Below, one piece after another: positions 53,247 through 62,169 of a stretch of 64,000 nucleotides of DNA (its first letter is position 1; each line of letters starts with the position of its first letter). The notes beneath the pieces were generated by a model. That model was given only the letters and a program-made list of their open reading frames with translations. It did no database searches and had not been told where the DNA came from. The DNA comes from Sinomicrobium weinanense (lineage in GTDB: Bacteria; Bacteroidota; Bacteroidia; Flavobacteriales; Flavobacteriaceae): NCBI RefSeq assembly GCF_018863395.1, contig NZ_JAHKRR010000005.1, positions 185,109-249,108 on the forward strand. Direction: 5' to 3'. The position numbers and the translations under genes are program-made.

Positions 53247-53963
53247 TTATTCGTAACAAAAAGTACACGGCCTTTTCCCGAACGTATATGTTATGGTTAT
53301 GCCACTGAAGACATACCAGTCGTTACTGTTATAGTTACCAAAGCCCGGATAATTCCTGCCATCGGCATTAGCGATATCTTTCGGCTCACTGTTGTCTATA
53401 TCATTGACGAGGGTATACCTTGCTATCACTTCTGCCCCCAGTATAAGGTTGGGCAGCACCTCTCCTTTTACCCCCAGGCCAAAGGGAATTGCAAATGAGG
53501 TCTTTCTCCTCGAATTCGGACTCAATGTACCGCCATTATCATAATAATCATCAACCTTCCTGTAATTAAAAACCGACACCCCACCATATATATACGGGGT
53601 AAAAGGCTTATACAGAGTGTGCAGGTCGTATTCCCAGAAATGGAATTCCATACCCAGGGAGCCTTCCAGTATGCGGTTGGAGAACGAATATCCTCTCATT
53701 TCCCTTGCCGAACTGCCCGAATCGTCGTCATTAGCGCTCAATTTGGTATAGCTAAGCTGCGCCCGATAGGCATATCGCTTACTCTTGTTCCATTTATATA
53801 TTCCTCCCACAGCCAGTTGAGTGGGATATATATAATTAGTGCGTCCTACATCACCAATAAAATTACTTCCACCCAGGAACACCCCTATTTCATGTATTTG
53901 GGCCATCCCTGCCTGTAAGCCTATGAAAAAAAATACGATAGCTGCTCCTTTCCTCATACGCAT
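53247..53963 (-). CDS. DUF6089-family outer-membrane beta-barrel protein
   Basis: About 238 residues from ATG 53963: signal peptide MRMRKGAAIVFFFIGLQAGMA, then alternating strands (IHEIGVFLGGSNFIGDVGRT, RYAYRAQLSYTKLSA, GSLGMEFHFWEYDL, YIYGGVSVFNYR) with a C-terminal KRPCTFCYE. This is the DUF6089 family found before uppS-bamA in flavobacteria, probably an eight-strand barrel. An in-frame ATG at 53999 lies upstream of a -7 box (53981-53974) that falls inside the extension, so the later start is better. Function unknown. Confidence 0.88.
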   Translation of the reverse strand: MRMRKGAAIVFFFIGLQAGMAQIHEIGVFLGGSNFIGDVGRTNYIYPTQLAVGGIYKWNKSKRYAYRAQLSYTKLSANDDDSGSSAREMRGYSFSNRILEGSLGMEFHFWEYDLHTLYKPFTPYIYGGVSVFNYRKVDDYYDNGGTLSPNSRRKTSFAIPFGLGVKGEVLPNLILGAEVIARYTLVNDIDNSEPKDIANADGRNYPGFGNYNSNDWYVFSGITITYTFGKRPCTFCYE

Positions 53964-53973
53964 TAAAAGTTCG

Positions 53974-53981
53974 CAAATATA
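53974..53981 (-). promoter_or_regulatory. -7 box (TATATTTG) for DUF6089-uppS-bamA
   Basis: Minus-strand TAnnTTTG match about 11 nt before the ATG at 53963. This would give a very short leader and an internal promoter for the envelope operon. Confidence 0.5.
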
Positions 53982-54021
53982 ATAATTAAGATTGCTCATG
54001 GGTAATTTCCTTTAAATTAGT

Positions 54022-54177
54022 ATGCTTAAAAACAGATTTAAAGGCACTTTTATTGTTCTGGGGACCGAGAGCTTGTTTAAACTTGTTCCAATTGACTCTG
54101 AAATCGGCTTCGGGATCGGCAAGAAGGTTATTACATCCATGGTTTTAAGTTTTGTATTGGCAGGCGTGGGGTTTTAA
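54022..54177 (+). CDS. Possible small ORF between nadK and DUF6089
   Basis: A 51-codon plus-strand frame (MLKNRFKGTFIVLG...VLAGVGF) fills the gap between two minus-strand genes and overlaps the nadK stop by four bases. It has balanced composition and a hydrophobic C-terminal half. I do not recognise it and no promoter is clear. It may be a remnant of a larger gene or chance. Confidence 0.25.
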   Translation: MLKNRFKGTFIVLGTESLFKLVPIDSEIGFGIGKKVITSMVLSFVLAGVGF

Positions 54178-55058
54178 TTGCGTTTATCCTCTCCCCACAG
54201 GAGCTTGTTCCGCAGTGTTTTCAAAAAACTTTCGGTCCGCAGCTCCACCATTTTCATGGCAAAGGTCGATTTTTTTATGGTGATCTCGGTCTCTTCGGGC
54301 AAGGTGGCCAGCCTGGAATCCAGGGATATGAGGTAGTTCTTTTCCCTGCCGGACACTTTCAGTTTTATAACAGTATCGTCCGGGATTACCAGGGGCCTGG
54401 CGTTCAGGTTATGTGGTGCTATGGGAGTGATAACAAAGCCCGTAGTGTCCGGTGTAAGTACCGGCCCTCCACAACTGAGGGAATACCCCGTAGAACCCGT
54501 GGGGGTGGCAATGATAAGCCCGTCTGCCCAATATGAGGTGAGATATTCGTCATTCAGGTATGTGGCCACCGTGATCATGGAAGTGGTATCTTTACGGCTT
54601 ACAGCCACTTCGTTCAGTGCAAAATTAAATTCGGAAAGCTCCTGGTTCACAGGATCGGTATGTACCTCGAGAAGGGCTCTGTCCACTACATCAAATGATC
54701 CCCGGGATATGCTGTCTACCGCCTTGCGGATATCTTCCTTTTGTACCGTGGCCAGGAAACCGAGCCTCCCGGTATTGATACCCAGTACGGGGATCCCAAG
54801 GTCCCTGATATAAAGAATGGTCCTGAGCATGGTGCCATCTCCGCCCATACTGAAAAACATATCACAGTCGGGATCGAGGTCTTCAAAAGAGGAAAACGTT
54901 TCATAATCTTTTCCTTCGTCCAAGAAATGCCGGATAAGTTCCAAGTATTTGGCCTCTACCATTACTCTTATCCCTTTCTCGTCCAATGCTTCCAATAACG
55001 TGAGTATATATTCTTCACTGTCATCGTGATAAAACTGTCCGAATACACCTACCTTCAT
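54174..55058 (-). CDS. nadK: NAD kinase
   Basis: A 294-residue enzyme that phosphorylates NAD to NADP with ATP. The motif SMGGDGTMLRT (about 70-80, with the catalytic Asp of GGDGT), the loop NTGRLGFLAT, the central NEVAV and the glycine-rich TPTGSTGYSLSCGGP are all present. It starts 19 nt after the CBS-domain gene and is in the same operon direction. Confidence 0.95.
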   Translation of the reverse strand: MKVGVFGQFYHDDSEEYILTLLEALDEKGIRVMVEAKYLELIRHFLDEGKDYETFSSFEDLDPDCDMFFSMGGDGTMLRTILYIRDLGIPVLGINTGRLGFLATVQKEDIRKAVDSISRGSFDVVDRALLEVHTDPVNQELSEFNFALNEVAVSRKDTTSMITVATYLNDEYLTSYWADGLIIATPTGSTGYSLSCGGPVLTPDTTGFVITPIAPHNLNARPLVIPDDTVIKLKVSGREKNYLISLDSRLATLPEETEITIKKSTFAMKMVELRTESFLKTLRNKLLWGEDKRN

Positions 55059-55077
55059 GTCGAGGAACCTGTTTTTT

Positions 55078-55734
55078 TTATATATTAAGGAACTTCCTTA
55101 AGTAATTTGACCTTTCTTTTAAGTTGTCCATATACATGTCGTCCTCGTTGCCCATTACAATATTGTACCCATATCTCCTGAACGATTGCATGATGGAATT
55201 GAGCCCTGTGTTCCCCACTTTCAGGGTGAGCTGTACCAGGTCTCCTTCATTCCGGGAAATGAACGCTCCCAGCAATTTACCGTTATCGCTTTCTACGATC
55301 TGGGATATTTCACTGAACGTATAATCCGCACTGCCTTTTTCCACAATGAGTATGCCTCCAGGTTCGTTAAAAAATGGTGTTTCCCTGAACAGCCCCATAA
55401 TATCGGTGAGGTCGTAACAGCCCAGGTATTTTCCTTCCGCACTGAGCACAGGCATCATATTGGTATTGCTCCTCGCAAATTCTTCCAGCACTTCGAGCCA
55501 GGTAGTATCTTCTTTTACGAAAAAAGCATCCAGGGCATACAGATAGTCGGTCACTTTTTTTTCCAGGTCAAAACTCCCCATATCTTCTTCTGAAATATTC
55601 CCTACCAGATGCCCGTCCTTAACTACGGGAAGATGGGTATTGACAAGTTCAAAGAAACGCTCCTGTACCTGCTTCATGGTATCGTCCGGTGAAACCGGCG
55701 AAACATCGTAATTTATGAAAGAATTGATCTCCAT
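55078..55734 (-). CDS. CBS-domain protein
   Basis: From ATG 55734 (MEINSFINYDVSPVSPDDTMKQVQERF) the protein has about 218 residues: a CBS pair (about 5-130) with LPVVKDGHLVGNISEEDM and MMPVLSAEGKYLGCYDLTDI, followed by an ACT-like C-terminal half (GGILIVEKGSADYTFSEISQIVESDNGKLLGAFIS). CBS pairs bind adenine nucleotides. It leads the minus-strand operon with nadK 19 nt downstream, so an NAD(P)/ATP-sensing role is possible but not shown. Confidence 0.85.
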   Translation of the reverse strand: MEINSFINYDVSPVSPDDTMKQVQERFFELVNTHLPVVKDGHLVGNISEEDMGSFDLEKKVTDYLYALDAFFVKEDTTWLEVLEEFARSNTNMMPVLSAEGKYLGCYDLTDIMGLFRETPFFNEPGGILIVEKGSADYTFSEISQIVESDNGKLLGAFISRNEGDLVQLTLKVGNTGLNSIMQSFRRYGYNIVMGNEDDMYMDNLKERSNYLRKFLNI

Positions 55735-55900
55735 ACCAGATTTTTCATTCCCGAAATTACGGGGTGACAGGTTCAAAGCTGTCAAGTTTTGACCCCCGAT
55801 TACCTTTTTCCGATCACCATAAACCCGGGTATATTTGTCCCCTGTTGTTTAGGACAGCAAATTAATTAAATTATGTGAGAAAAAAGCAGGATGAACTTCG

Positions 55901-55908
55901 TATTTTTG
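55901..55908 (+). promoter_or_regulatory. -7 box (TATTTTTG) for pdxJ
   Basis: TAnnTTTG match 18 nt before the ATG at 55927; lies inside a potential upstream extension of the frame and so supports the later start. Confidence 0.55.
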
Positions 55909-55926
55909 TTCATATTTATCTTTTAT

Positions 55927-56643
55927 ATGACCAAGTTAAGCGTAAACATCAACAAAATAGCTACCCTGAGAAACTCGAGAGGGGGCAACGTGCCGGATCT
56001 GCTGAAAATGGCACAGGACATACAGGACTATGGCGCACAGGGGATTACTATACACCCCAGGCCTGACGAACGCCATATACGGTATCAGGACGCCAGAGAC
56101 CTTAAGACTGTTGTTCACACCGAATTTAACATAGAGGGCAACCCTATCAAAAAATTCATGGAGCTGGTACTGGAAGTCAAACCTACACAGGTGACCCTGG
56201 TCCCCGATGCCGAAGATGCCATCACTTCCAATGCAGGCTGGGATACCATAAAACACAAGGGGTTCCTGCAGGATGTTATTTCGGAGTTTAAAAGAAATGG
56301 TATCCGGACCTCCATTTTTACCGACCCGGATGTTCAAATGATAGAAGGGGCGGTAGCCACAGGGACAGACCGGATAGAGCTTTATACCGAGGCCTTCGCC
56401 TCTGCCTACGAAAAAGGTGATAAAAACGGGGTCACTCCCTATGTGGAAGCTGCCAAAACTGCCAGTGCCATGGGACTGGGTATTAATGCAGGACACGACC
56501 TCAACCTGGACAATGTCCGGTTTTTCAAAGAGAATATCCCCGGCCTCCTGGAGGTTTCCATAGGCCATGCACTTATTGCGGAATCCCTTTACCTGGGCAT
56601 AGAGAATGTAGTCAACCTCTACCTGAACAAACTAAAGGACTAG
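55927..56643 (+). CDS. pdxJ: Pyridoxine 5'-phosphate synthase
   Basis: A 238-residue TIM-barrel enzyme condensing deoxyxylulose 5-phosphate with aminoacetone phosphate derivative in de novo vitamin B6 synthesis. Conserved: [16 protein letters not shown] (start), [45 protein letters not shown] and the closing [14 protein letters not shown]. Start 55927 is favoured over ATG 55891 because of the -7 box. Apparently monocistronic. Confidence 0.95.
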   Translation: MTKLSVNINKIATLRNSRGGNVPDLLKMAQDIQDYGAQGITIHPRPDERHIRYQDARDLKTVVHTEFNIEGNPIKKFMELVLEVKPTQVTLVPDAEDAITSNAGWDTIKHKGFLQDVISEFKRNGIRTSIFTDPDVQMIEGAVATGTDRIELYTEAFASAYEKGDKNGVTPYVEAAKTASAMGLGINAGHDLNLDNVRFFKENIPGLLEVSIGHALIAESLYLGIENVVNLYLNKLKD

Positions 56644-56699
56644 CCACAGGCTCTTCGCCAGGGCTGCCATGACGTTTTATCGTAAGCCAATCTATTTCG

Positions 56700-57422
56700 T
56701 CAGGTCGAATGCCACGACGCAGGAGCGGTGTATCGAGACCCGAAAAGCCGGGAGAAATGGTGTAATATCTTTTCTTTTACCTCCTCCGGGGGGACTTCCT
56801 GTTTTCCCAGTTCCACATTGAGGGAGGTGACTGCCTTGCCGCGGATGCCGCAGGGTATGATATTGTCAAAATAGCCCAGGTCGGCATTGACGTTCAACGC
56901 AAATCCGTGCATGGTCACCCAGCGTGAAGCGCGTACTCCCATAGCACATATTTTTCGTGCAAAAGGAGTTCCCACATCCAGCCACACCCCGGTTTCGCCT
57001 TCGCTTCGCTCTGCTTTAAGGCCATATTCGGCCAGGGTGAGGATGATCACTTCTTCCAGAAAACGCAGGTATTTATGTATGTCGGTAAAGAAATTGTCCA
57101 GGTCCAGGATAGGATATCCTACGATCTGCCCGGGACCGTGATAGGTTATATCGCCCCCCCGGTTTATTTTGTAGAACGTCGCCCCCTTTTCTTCCAGCTG
57201 TTTTTCGTTGAGCAGCATATTTTGCATATCCCCGCTCTTGCCCAGGGTATAGACATGGGGGTGCTCCACGAACAGAAAATAATTGGGCGTTTCGATGTCC
57301 GTACCTTCCCTCCTGTTCTTCACCTTGACATCCAGGACGCTTTTAAAAAGCGTTTCCTGATAGTCCCATACTTCCTTGTAATCGCGAAGACCCAGGTCCT
57401 GTATTTCTACTTGCTTGTTCAT
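56700..57422 (-). CDS. lipB: Lipoyl(octanoyl) transferase LipB
   Basis: A 240-residue enzyme that moves octanoate from ACP to lipoyl domains of dehydrogenase complexes. Motif RGGDITYHGPGQIVGYPILDL (about 83-103) and the catalytic Cys/Lys region ARKICAMGVRASRWVTMHGFALNV are complete. Its -7 box is only a few bases upstream of the ATG, so the transcript may be nearly leaderless. Confidence 0.94.
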   Translation of the reverse strand: MNKQVEIQDLGLRDYKEVWDYQETLFKSVLDVKVKNRREGTDIETPNYFLFVEHPHVYTLGKSGDMQNMLLNEKQLEEKGATFYKINRGGDITYHGPGQIVGYPILDLDNFFTDIHKYLRFLEEVIILTLAEYGLKAERSEGETGVWLDVGTPFARKICAMGVRASRWVTMHGFALNVNADLGYFDNIIPCGIRGKAVTSLNVELGKQEVPPEEVKEKILHHFSRLFGSRYTAPASWHST

Positions 57423-57426
57423 CCTG

Positions 57427-57434
57427 CAAAGATA
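57427..57434 (-). promoter_or_regulatory. -7 box (TATCTTTG) immediately before lipB
   Basis: Minus-strand TAnnTTTG match four bases upstream of the lipB ATG (57422). Confidence 0.5.
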
Positions 57435-57594
57435 AAGATTAAAGTGCTAACTTTATTAGGAAGACCGGTTGCGGGTTGGCCTGTTTGAGGTTCAAAATCT
57501 GTAATTAGCTGCGAGCCCTTTGGCTTTGCGGTGCGGAACAGGCCCAAATCTCATTAACTTATTATCAAATTGACACATTAATAACACACACCCA

Positions 57595-57753
57595 TTACCT
57601 GTTGGGATTGTTGAGAATGATCAGGGCAGCGATAACTCCCGGTATCCAGCCGCACAATGTCAGCAGGAAAACGATGACCAAAGAACCGCACCCTTTACCC
57701 AGTACGGCAAGGGGAGGGAATAAAATAGCTAATAATACTCTCCAGATACTCAT
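57595..57753 (-). CDS. YqaE/Pmp3-family small membrane protein
   Basis: A 52-residue protein from ATG 57753: MSIWRVLLAILFPPLAVL, then GKGCGSLVIVFLLTLCGWIPGVIAALIIL-NNPNR. Two membrane helices joined by a short Gly-Lys-Gly loop, with PPLAV and GWIPG, are the Pmp3/YqaE (UPF0057) signature. Members respond to salt or membrane stress in yeast, plants and bacteria. Too short for routine gene finding but frame and motifs are convincing. Upstream (plus 57754-57780) is T/A-rich. Confidence 0.9.
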   Translation of the reverse strand: MSIWRVLLAILFPPLAVLGKGCGSLVIVFLLTLCGWIPGVIAALIILNNPNR

Positions 57754-58058
57754 ATTTTGTTTTTTTGATTGATGGTAATTATAAGACTATCTCTTTTCTT
57801 TTTTGTTACATATTTTTTTTGCAATCACGTACAGACATACCCTGAAACACCTAAAAGCCTCCCCCGAAAACAGATCGTAGTGCACATTGGCCTTGTCACA
57901 GGTATTATTTTACCCTGGAGATGTAAAAGCAGGCACAAAGTAACATAGAAATATCATACCTAACAGAATATAAATATTCTATTAAGTAGAATAAATATAA
58001 TTGTAATTATCTTTGCACTCTTAAAACGAAGATCCGAATTTAATATTACAGCTTGACT
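57754..58058. other. Intergenic region between YqaE-like gene and lysS
   Basis: Divergent promoters. The lysS -7 box is at 58008; nothing else recognisable. AT-rich with no supported frame. Confidence 0.5.
58008..58015 (+). promoter_or_regulatory. -7 box (TATCTTTG) for lysS
   Basis: TAnnTTTG match 43 nt before the ATG at 58059. Confidence 0.6.
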
Positions 58059-59756
58059 ATGCAGCTTTCAGAACAGGAAATCATAAGGAGGGAAAAACTC
58101 GGTAAGTTAAGAGAACTTGGCATTGACCCCTATCCGGCGGCTTTGTATCCCGTAGACCACACTTCACATCAGGTCAGGGACAATTACGAAGAAGGCAAAA
58201 AGGTGGTCATAGCCGGCCGGCTGATGAGCAGAAGAATACAGGGCAAGGCTTCTTTTGCCGAGTTACAGGACAGTGAAGGAAGGATACAGGTCTATTTTAA
58301 TCGGGATGAGATCTGCCCGGAAGATGACAAGACCAAATATAACGAAGTCTATAAAAAACTGCTGGACATCGGCGACATTATAGGTATAAACGGCGAACTG
58401 TTTACCACACAGGTAGGCGAAAAGACCGTTATGGTAAAGGACTTTACGATCCTCAACAAATCCCTGCGCCCCCTCCCCCTGCCGAAAGTGGATAATGAAG
58501 GAAATGTCTATGACGAATTTAACGACCCGGAACTGCGCTATCGACAGCGTTATGTGGACCTCGTGGTCAATCCGCACGTCAAGGACACCTTTATAAAACG
58601 GACCAGGATCACCAGCAGTATACGGGAGTTCTTTAACGATCGGGGATATCTCGAAGTAGAAACCCCCATACTCCAACCCATACCGGGAGGAGCTGCAGCG
58701 AGGCCTTTTATTACCCATCACAATGCGCTCAATATCCCCTTATACCTTCGTATTGCTAACGAACTGTATCTCAAGAGGCTTATCGTCGGCGGATTTGACG
58801 GTGTTTATGAATTTGCCAAGGATTTCCGCAACGAGGGTATGGACAGGACCCACAACCCGGAATTTACCGTGATGGAACTGTATGTCTCTTACAAAGACTA
58901 TCACTGGATGATGGACACTACCGAGCAATTGCTCGAAAAGGTTGCGGTCGATTCCAACGGCAGTACAAAGGTAAAGGTCGGAGAAAATGAAATTGATTTC
59001 AAAGCTCCTTATCCCCGCGTACCCATACTGCAATCCATAAAAGAACACACCGGGTTTGATGTTTCCGGAATGAGCGAAGCCGAACTCCGCGAAGTATGTA
59101 ACAAGCTCGATATCCCTGCAGACGAGACCATGGGCAAAGGCAAATTGATCGACGAAATATTCGGTGAAAAGTGTGAACACCATTATATACAACCCACTTT
59201 CATCACCGATTACCCCAGGGAAATGAGCCCGCTCACCAAGGAACACCGTGACGACCCAGCACTTACCGAACGTTTTGAGCTCATGGTGAACGGCAAGGAG
59301 CTGGCCAATGCCTATTCCGAGCTCAACGACCCCATAGATCAGCGCGAGCGTTTCGAGGAACAGCTACGCCTGTCGGAAAAAGGCGATGACGAAGCCATGT
59401 TTATCGATCAGGATTTTCTCAGGGCATTGGAATACGGTATGCCCCCCACTTCGGGTATCGGAATCGGTATTGACCGGCTGGTAATGCTGATGACCAATAA
59501 TTCCTCCATACAGGAAGTGTTGTTCTTTCCGCAAATGAGACCGGAGAAAAAACCACTGAGCCTCAAGGACAACGAAAAGGCCATTCTGGACGTTCTCAAA
59601 AAACAGAAAACGCTTCCGCTGGGAGAGCTCAAAGCCGCTACCGAGCTGAGCAACAAGGCCTGGGATAAAGGCATGAAAGGCTTGTCCAAACTAGGGCTGC
59701 TAAAGGTCGTTGTAGATGGCGATTCCAAAATAGTGGAACTACAGGAACAAGACTGA
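58059..59756 (+). CDS. lysS: Lysine--tRNA ligase
   Basis: A 565-residue class II synthetase: N-terminal OB fold (about 50-160), catalytic domain with motif 2 [15 protein letters not shown] and motif 3 [15 protein letters not shown]. After motif 3 there is a tail of about 60 residues (IAFLDV-type helix, [30 protein letters not shown]) shaped like a small winged helix; this makes it longer than the usual about 500 residues but is common for Bacteroidota LysS as far as I recall. ATG 58059 is preferred over the TTG two codons earlier. Confidence 0.96.
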   Translation: MQLSEQEIIRREKLGKLRELGIDPYPAALYPVDHTSHQVRDNYEEGKKVVIAGRLMSRRIQGKASFAELQDSEGRIQVYFNRDEICPEDDKTKYNEVYKKLLDIGDIIGINGELFTTQVGEKTVMVKDFTILNKSLRPLPLPKVDNEGNVYDEFNDPELRYRQRYVDLVVNPHVKDTFIKRTRITSSIREFFNDRGYLEVETPILQPIPGGAAARPFITHHNALNIPLYLRIANELYLKRLIVGGFDGVYEFAKDFRNEGMDRTHNPEFTVMELYVSYKDYHWMMDTTEQLLEKVAVDSNGSTKVKVGENEIDFKAPYPRVPILQSIKEHTGFDVSGMSEAELREVCNKLDIPADETMGKGKLIDEIFGEKCEHHYIQPTFITDYPREMSPLTKEHRDDPALTERFELMVNGKELANAYSELNDPIDQRERFEEQLRLSEKGDDEAMFIDQDFLRALEYGMPPTSGIGIGIDRLVMLMTNNSSIQEVLFFPQMRPEKKPLSLKDNEKAILDVLKKQKTLPLGELKAATELSNKAWDKGMKGLSKLGLLKVVVDGDSKIVELQEQD

Positions 59757-59775
59757 TCCTTACCCTATAATTGAC

Positions 59776-59936
59776 AAAGGGCTGTCTAAAAAGTACTATA
59801 ATCCGTCATGTTGAACTTTTACCCTGAGCACAGTCGAAGGGATGTTTCAGCATCCCATCATGCTGATCGGATGATCGTTATGAGAACCTGAAACAAGTTC
59901 AGGTTGACGTAAATACTACTTTTTAGACAGCCCTTT
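59776..59936. mobile_element. MITE-like element with 20-bp terminal inverted repeats
   Basis: AAAGGGCTGTCTAAAAAGTA (59776-59795) is the exact reverse complement of 59917-59936; after one mismatch pairing continues for TAT. It encloses the same dispersed repeat blocks as 28354-28471 (CCCTGAGCACAGTCGAAGG at 59822-59840). No coding frame and no clear target-site duplication. The right end runs into a T run, so it may also terminate lysS transcripts. Confidence 0.65.
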
Positions 59937-60028
59937 TTTTGTTAATCATTTCACAAATCACATCTTCTATTTTAAACGCATTTTCTTTTTCCCGGTCTAA
60001 GTAATAAAATCATAAAAAATTACCGGAC

Positions 60029-60481
60029 ATGAAAAAGTTATTGAGTTTAGCTATTGCACTAATCCTGGTTACCGGGGTTATGGCCCAGGAAAAAACGAAA
60101 AGAAGGACCGAAAGAAAAATGCACCGGACAGAGCGGTTTAAGGATTTTACGCCACAACAGCGGGCCGAACTACGGACCAAACAAATGGCCCTGAAACTGG
60201 ACCTCAACGAAACCCAGCAAAAGAAAGTCCTGAAACTGAACACCGAACTGGCCGAAAAGCGAAAGGCCAATATCGAAAAATTCAAAAAGGCCAAACAGAC
60301 TAAAAAAGAATGGTCCGTCGACGAACGCTTTGCTTTTATAAATGAAAGATTGGATGCCCGCCTGGAACTACAACATAAGATGAAAGACATCCTCAATGAA
60401 GACCAGTATGCCACATGGAAAAAGAGTTCTGAAAGACACAAGAGGTTTCCGAGGCATAAAAAAAGACATTTCCACAGATAG
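60029..60481 (+). CDS. Small secreted Spy/CpxP-like helical protein
   Basis: A 150-residue protein with signal peptide MKKLLSLAIALILVTGVMAQ. The mature part is Lys/Arg/Glu-rich and all helical: a FTPQQRAELRTKQMALKLDLNETQQKKVLKL segment resembling the LTxxQ motif of Spy/CpxP, and a C-terminal MKDILNEDQYATWKK that fits the second LTxeQ-like element. It ends in a His/Arg/Lys-rich tail. Likely a periplasmic chaperone-type or sensor protein; identity not certain. Confidence 0.65.
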   Translation: MKKLLSLAIALILVTGVMAQEKTKRRTERKMHRTERFKDFTPQQRAELRTKQMALKLDLNETQQKKVLKLNTELAEKRKANIEKFKKAKQTKKEWSVDERFAFINERLDARLELQHKMKDILNEDQYATWKKSSERHKRFPRHKKRHFHR

Positions 60482-60505
60482 TAGCCGATTTCTTAAAAAG
60501 GGATG

Positions 60506-60556
60506 GCCTGAAAAGTTCAGAATGACGCTTTGTACTGAACTTTTCAGGCATTTTTT
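60506..60556. terminator. Terminator between Spy-like gene and serine hydrolase
   Basis: gcctgaaaagttcag (60506-60520) and ctgaacttttcaggc (60535-60549) form a 15-bp perfect stem with a 14-nt loop followed by ATTTTTT. The convergent serine hydrolase gene ends at 60560. Confidence 0.85.
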
Positions 60557-60559
60557 ATA

Positions 60560-61837
60560 TTATTCCACCAGCGCACTATACACCATATTCTTGAATTTGG
60601 CAGATATTTCACCCCATTCGCTATTGGGTGTTTCCTGGGTAAGGATCACGGCAACGACCCCCGACACCGGGTCTGCCCAATAGTGCGAACCGAAGTAACC
60701 GCCCCAGGAAAACGAGCCTTTATGCCAGGGAAACGCAGCGCTGCCTTCTTCCGTAACCACTTCAAATCCCAAACCGAACTTGTTGCCGTGGTTCAGGCTC
60801 TTCTCACCGATCTGGTTTACGGTCATCAACCTTACGGTATCCGGGCTGAGCAGCCGTTTGCCATTATATTCCCCCCCGTTCAGCAACATTTGGAGAAAAA
60901 CCGAATAATCCCGGGCCGTGGATGAGAGCCCGGCTCCCCCGGAAAAATACGTACTGCCGAGCAAGGGATAGTCCTTATTGATCTCTCCGTGACTTACCTG
61001 GGGTGCTTCTACCGTTTCGCCGGCTTCATTTTCCACATACACTTCGGCCAGACGGTCCTGTTTATCCTTCGGCAAGTAAAAATAGGTATCGTTCATCTGC
61101 AGAGGTTCAAAGATTCGTTCATGAAAAAAACGATCAAGTGACATGCCCGATACCACCTCAACAACATAGCCGAGGACATCTGTGTTAAGGCCGTAGGTAA
61201 AGCGCTCCCCGGGCTGATGCATCAACGGAAGCCCTCCGAGTATCTTTATTTTATCCGCAAGTTTCAGCGGCCCGGCAACAAAACCTGCCGGGACCCCGGC
61301 CTTTGCATAAATGGCTTTGCCCTCTTTACTCCCTATCACCGCATAACTTATCCCGGAGGTATGGGTCAGCAGGTGACGTATGGTCACTTCCCTTTCGGCA
61401 GGAACGGTCGTATAGGTAGAATCTGCAGCATTGAATTTATCCAGCACCCCGGCTTCTTTAAATTCCGAGATATATCTGGAAACAGGATCGTCCAGCAGCA
61501 GTTTTCCTTCTTCATACAGCATCATTACGGCCACACTGGTGATGGCCTTGGTCTGGGAAGCAATACGGAAAATGGTATTGGGCTGCATTTTCTTTTTTTC
61601 TTTGATATCGCTATACCCTATACCCTTGTGATAAACAATCTTTCCGTCCCGGGCTATCAGGGCAACAGCCCCGGCCACCTTTTTATGTTCCACATAATTT
61701 TCTATCATGCCGTCTATCAATTCCAGACGCCCGGAAGAAAAACCTGCTTTATCCGGACCTGCGGTCTGTAGTTCCTGGCAAAAAGCTGAAGCGGCCACGA
61801 GAAACAGGAAGCCGGTAAGTTGGTGTTTTAAGTTCAT
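60560..61837 (-). CDS. Beta-lactamase-fold serine hydrolase (class C type)
   Basis: A 425-residue secreted protein with signal peptide MNLKHQLTGFLFLVAASAFCQ. Catalytic motifs: S-x-x-K as SQTK in FRIASQTKAITSVAVMM, Y-x-N as YGLN, and HKGSFSWGG in place of KTG. It resembles EstB/AmpC-like peptidases and esterases that hydrolyse D-amino-acid peptides or esters. Start at ATG 61837 because codons upstream lack the signal peptide. No other gene on its strand nearby. Confidence 0.88.
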   Translation of the reverse strand: MNLKHQLTGFLFLVAASAFCQELQTAGPDKAGFSSGRLELIDGMIENYVEHKKVAGAVALIARDGKIVYHKGIGYSDIKEKKKMQPNTIFRIASQTKAITSVAVMMLYEEGKLLLDDPVSRYISEFKEAGVLDKFNAADSTYTTVPAEREVTIRHLLTHTSGISYAVIGSKEGKAIYAKAGVPAGFVAGPLKLADKIKILGGLPLMHQPGERFTYGLNTDVLGYVVEVVSGMSLDRFFHERIFEPLQMNDTYFYLPKDKQDRLAEVYVENEAGETVEAPQVSHGEINKDYPLLGSTYFSGGAGLSSTARDYSVFLQMLLNGGEYNGKRLLSPDTVRLMTVNQIGEKSLNHGNKFGLGFEVVTEEGSAAFPWHKGSFSWGGYFGSHYWADPVSGVVAVILTQETPNSEWGEISAKFKNMVYSALVE

Positions 61838-61976
61838 GTATTTATGATTGAATGGTTTATATTGCAATATAACAAATAAAATAAAGTTAAATCCCAAAAC
61901 TCCCGGTACGAAGACCGCAGAACAACATAATTCACAAATTCATCTTCGTTTAATTTCGAAATTCAAATCCGTTTTA

Positions 61977-61984
61977 TACCTTTG
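61977..61984 (+). promoter_or_regulatory. -7 box (TACCTTTG) for metK
   Basis: TAnnTTTG match just upstream of the riboswitch; initiation near 61990 would place the aptamer at the transcript 5' end. Confidence 0.6.
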
Positions 61985-62000
61985 TCGCCATAATTTTTTG

Positions 62001-62054
62001 GAGAGGAAGGATTTGACTGATTGCAACCTCATGAAAAAAATGCTAAACCAGTTA
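62001..62054 (+). ncRNA. SAM-II riboswitch aptamer
   Basis: Contains GATTTG-ACTGATTGCAA-CCTC-ATGAAAAAAATGCTAAA in SAM-II order. P1 is GAGG (62003-62006) with CCTC (62027-62030). The P2 pseudoknot pairs 62014-62019 (TGACTG) with 62049-62054 (CAGTTA), six pairs including one G-U. This matches the SAM-II (metX/metA) consensus pattern, and the gene downstream is the SAM synthase, which fits feedback by SAM. Confirmation needs a covariance search against the SAM-II family. Confidence 0.85.
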
Positions 62055-62109
62055 GTTCCTGTCACCATTTTTATTTCCGGGCCCGACACCCGGCCACAGG
62101 ACAAACCGC

Positions 62110-62119
62110 TTTAGCATTT
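62110..62119 (+). promoter_or_regulatory. Predicted anti-aptamer element of the metK leader
   Basis: TTTAGCATTT is exactly complementary to AAATGCTAAA (62038-62047), the conserved 3' strand of the aptamer core. The two can form a 10-bp helix that destroys the SAM pocket. Between them lie TCCTGT (62056-62061) and ACAGGA (62096-62101) plus CCGGG/CCCGG, able to bring the arms together. Confidence 0.6.
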
Positions 62120-62169
62120 CCGGACAATCCCTCTTTCCTCACCTCATTAATCACTATTAAAATAAGATA

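Noticed and set aside
57483..57594. Additional small gene between lipB and the YqaE-like gene
   Set aside because: All frames are interrupted within about 20 codons and show no motif.
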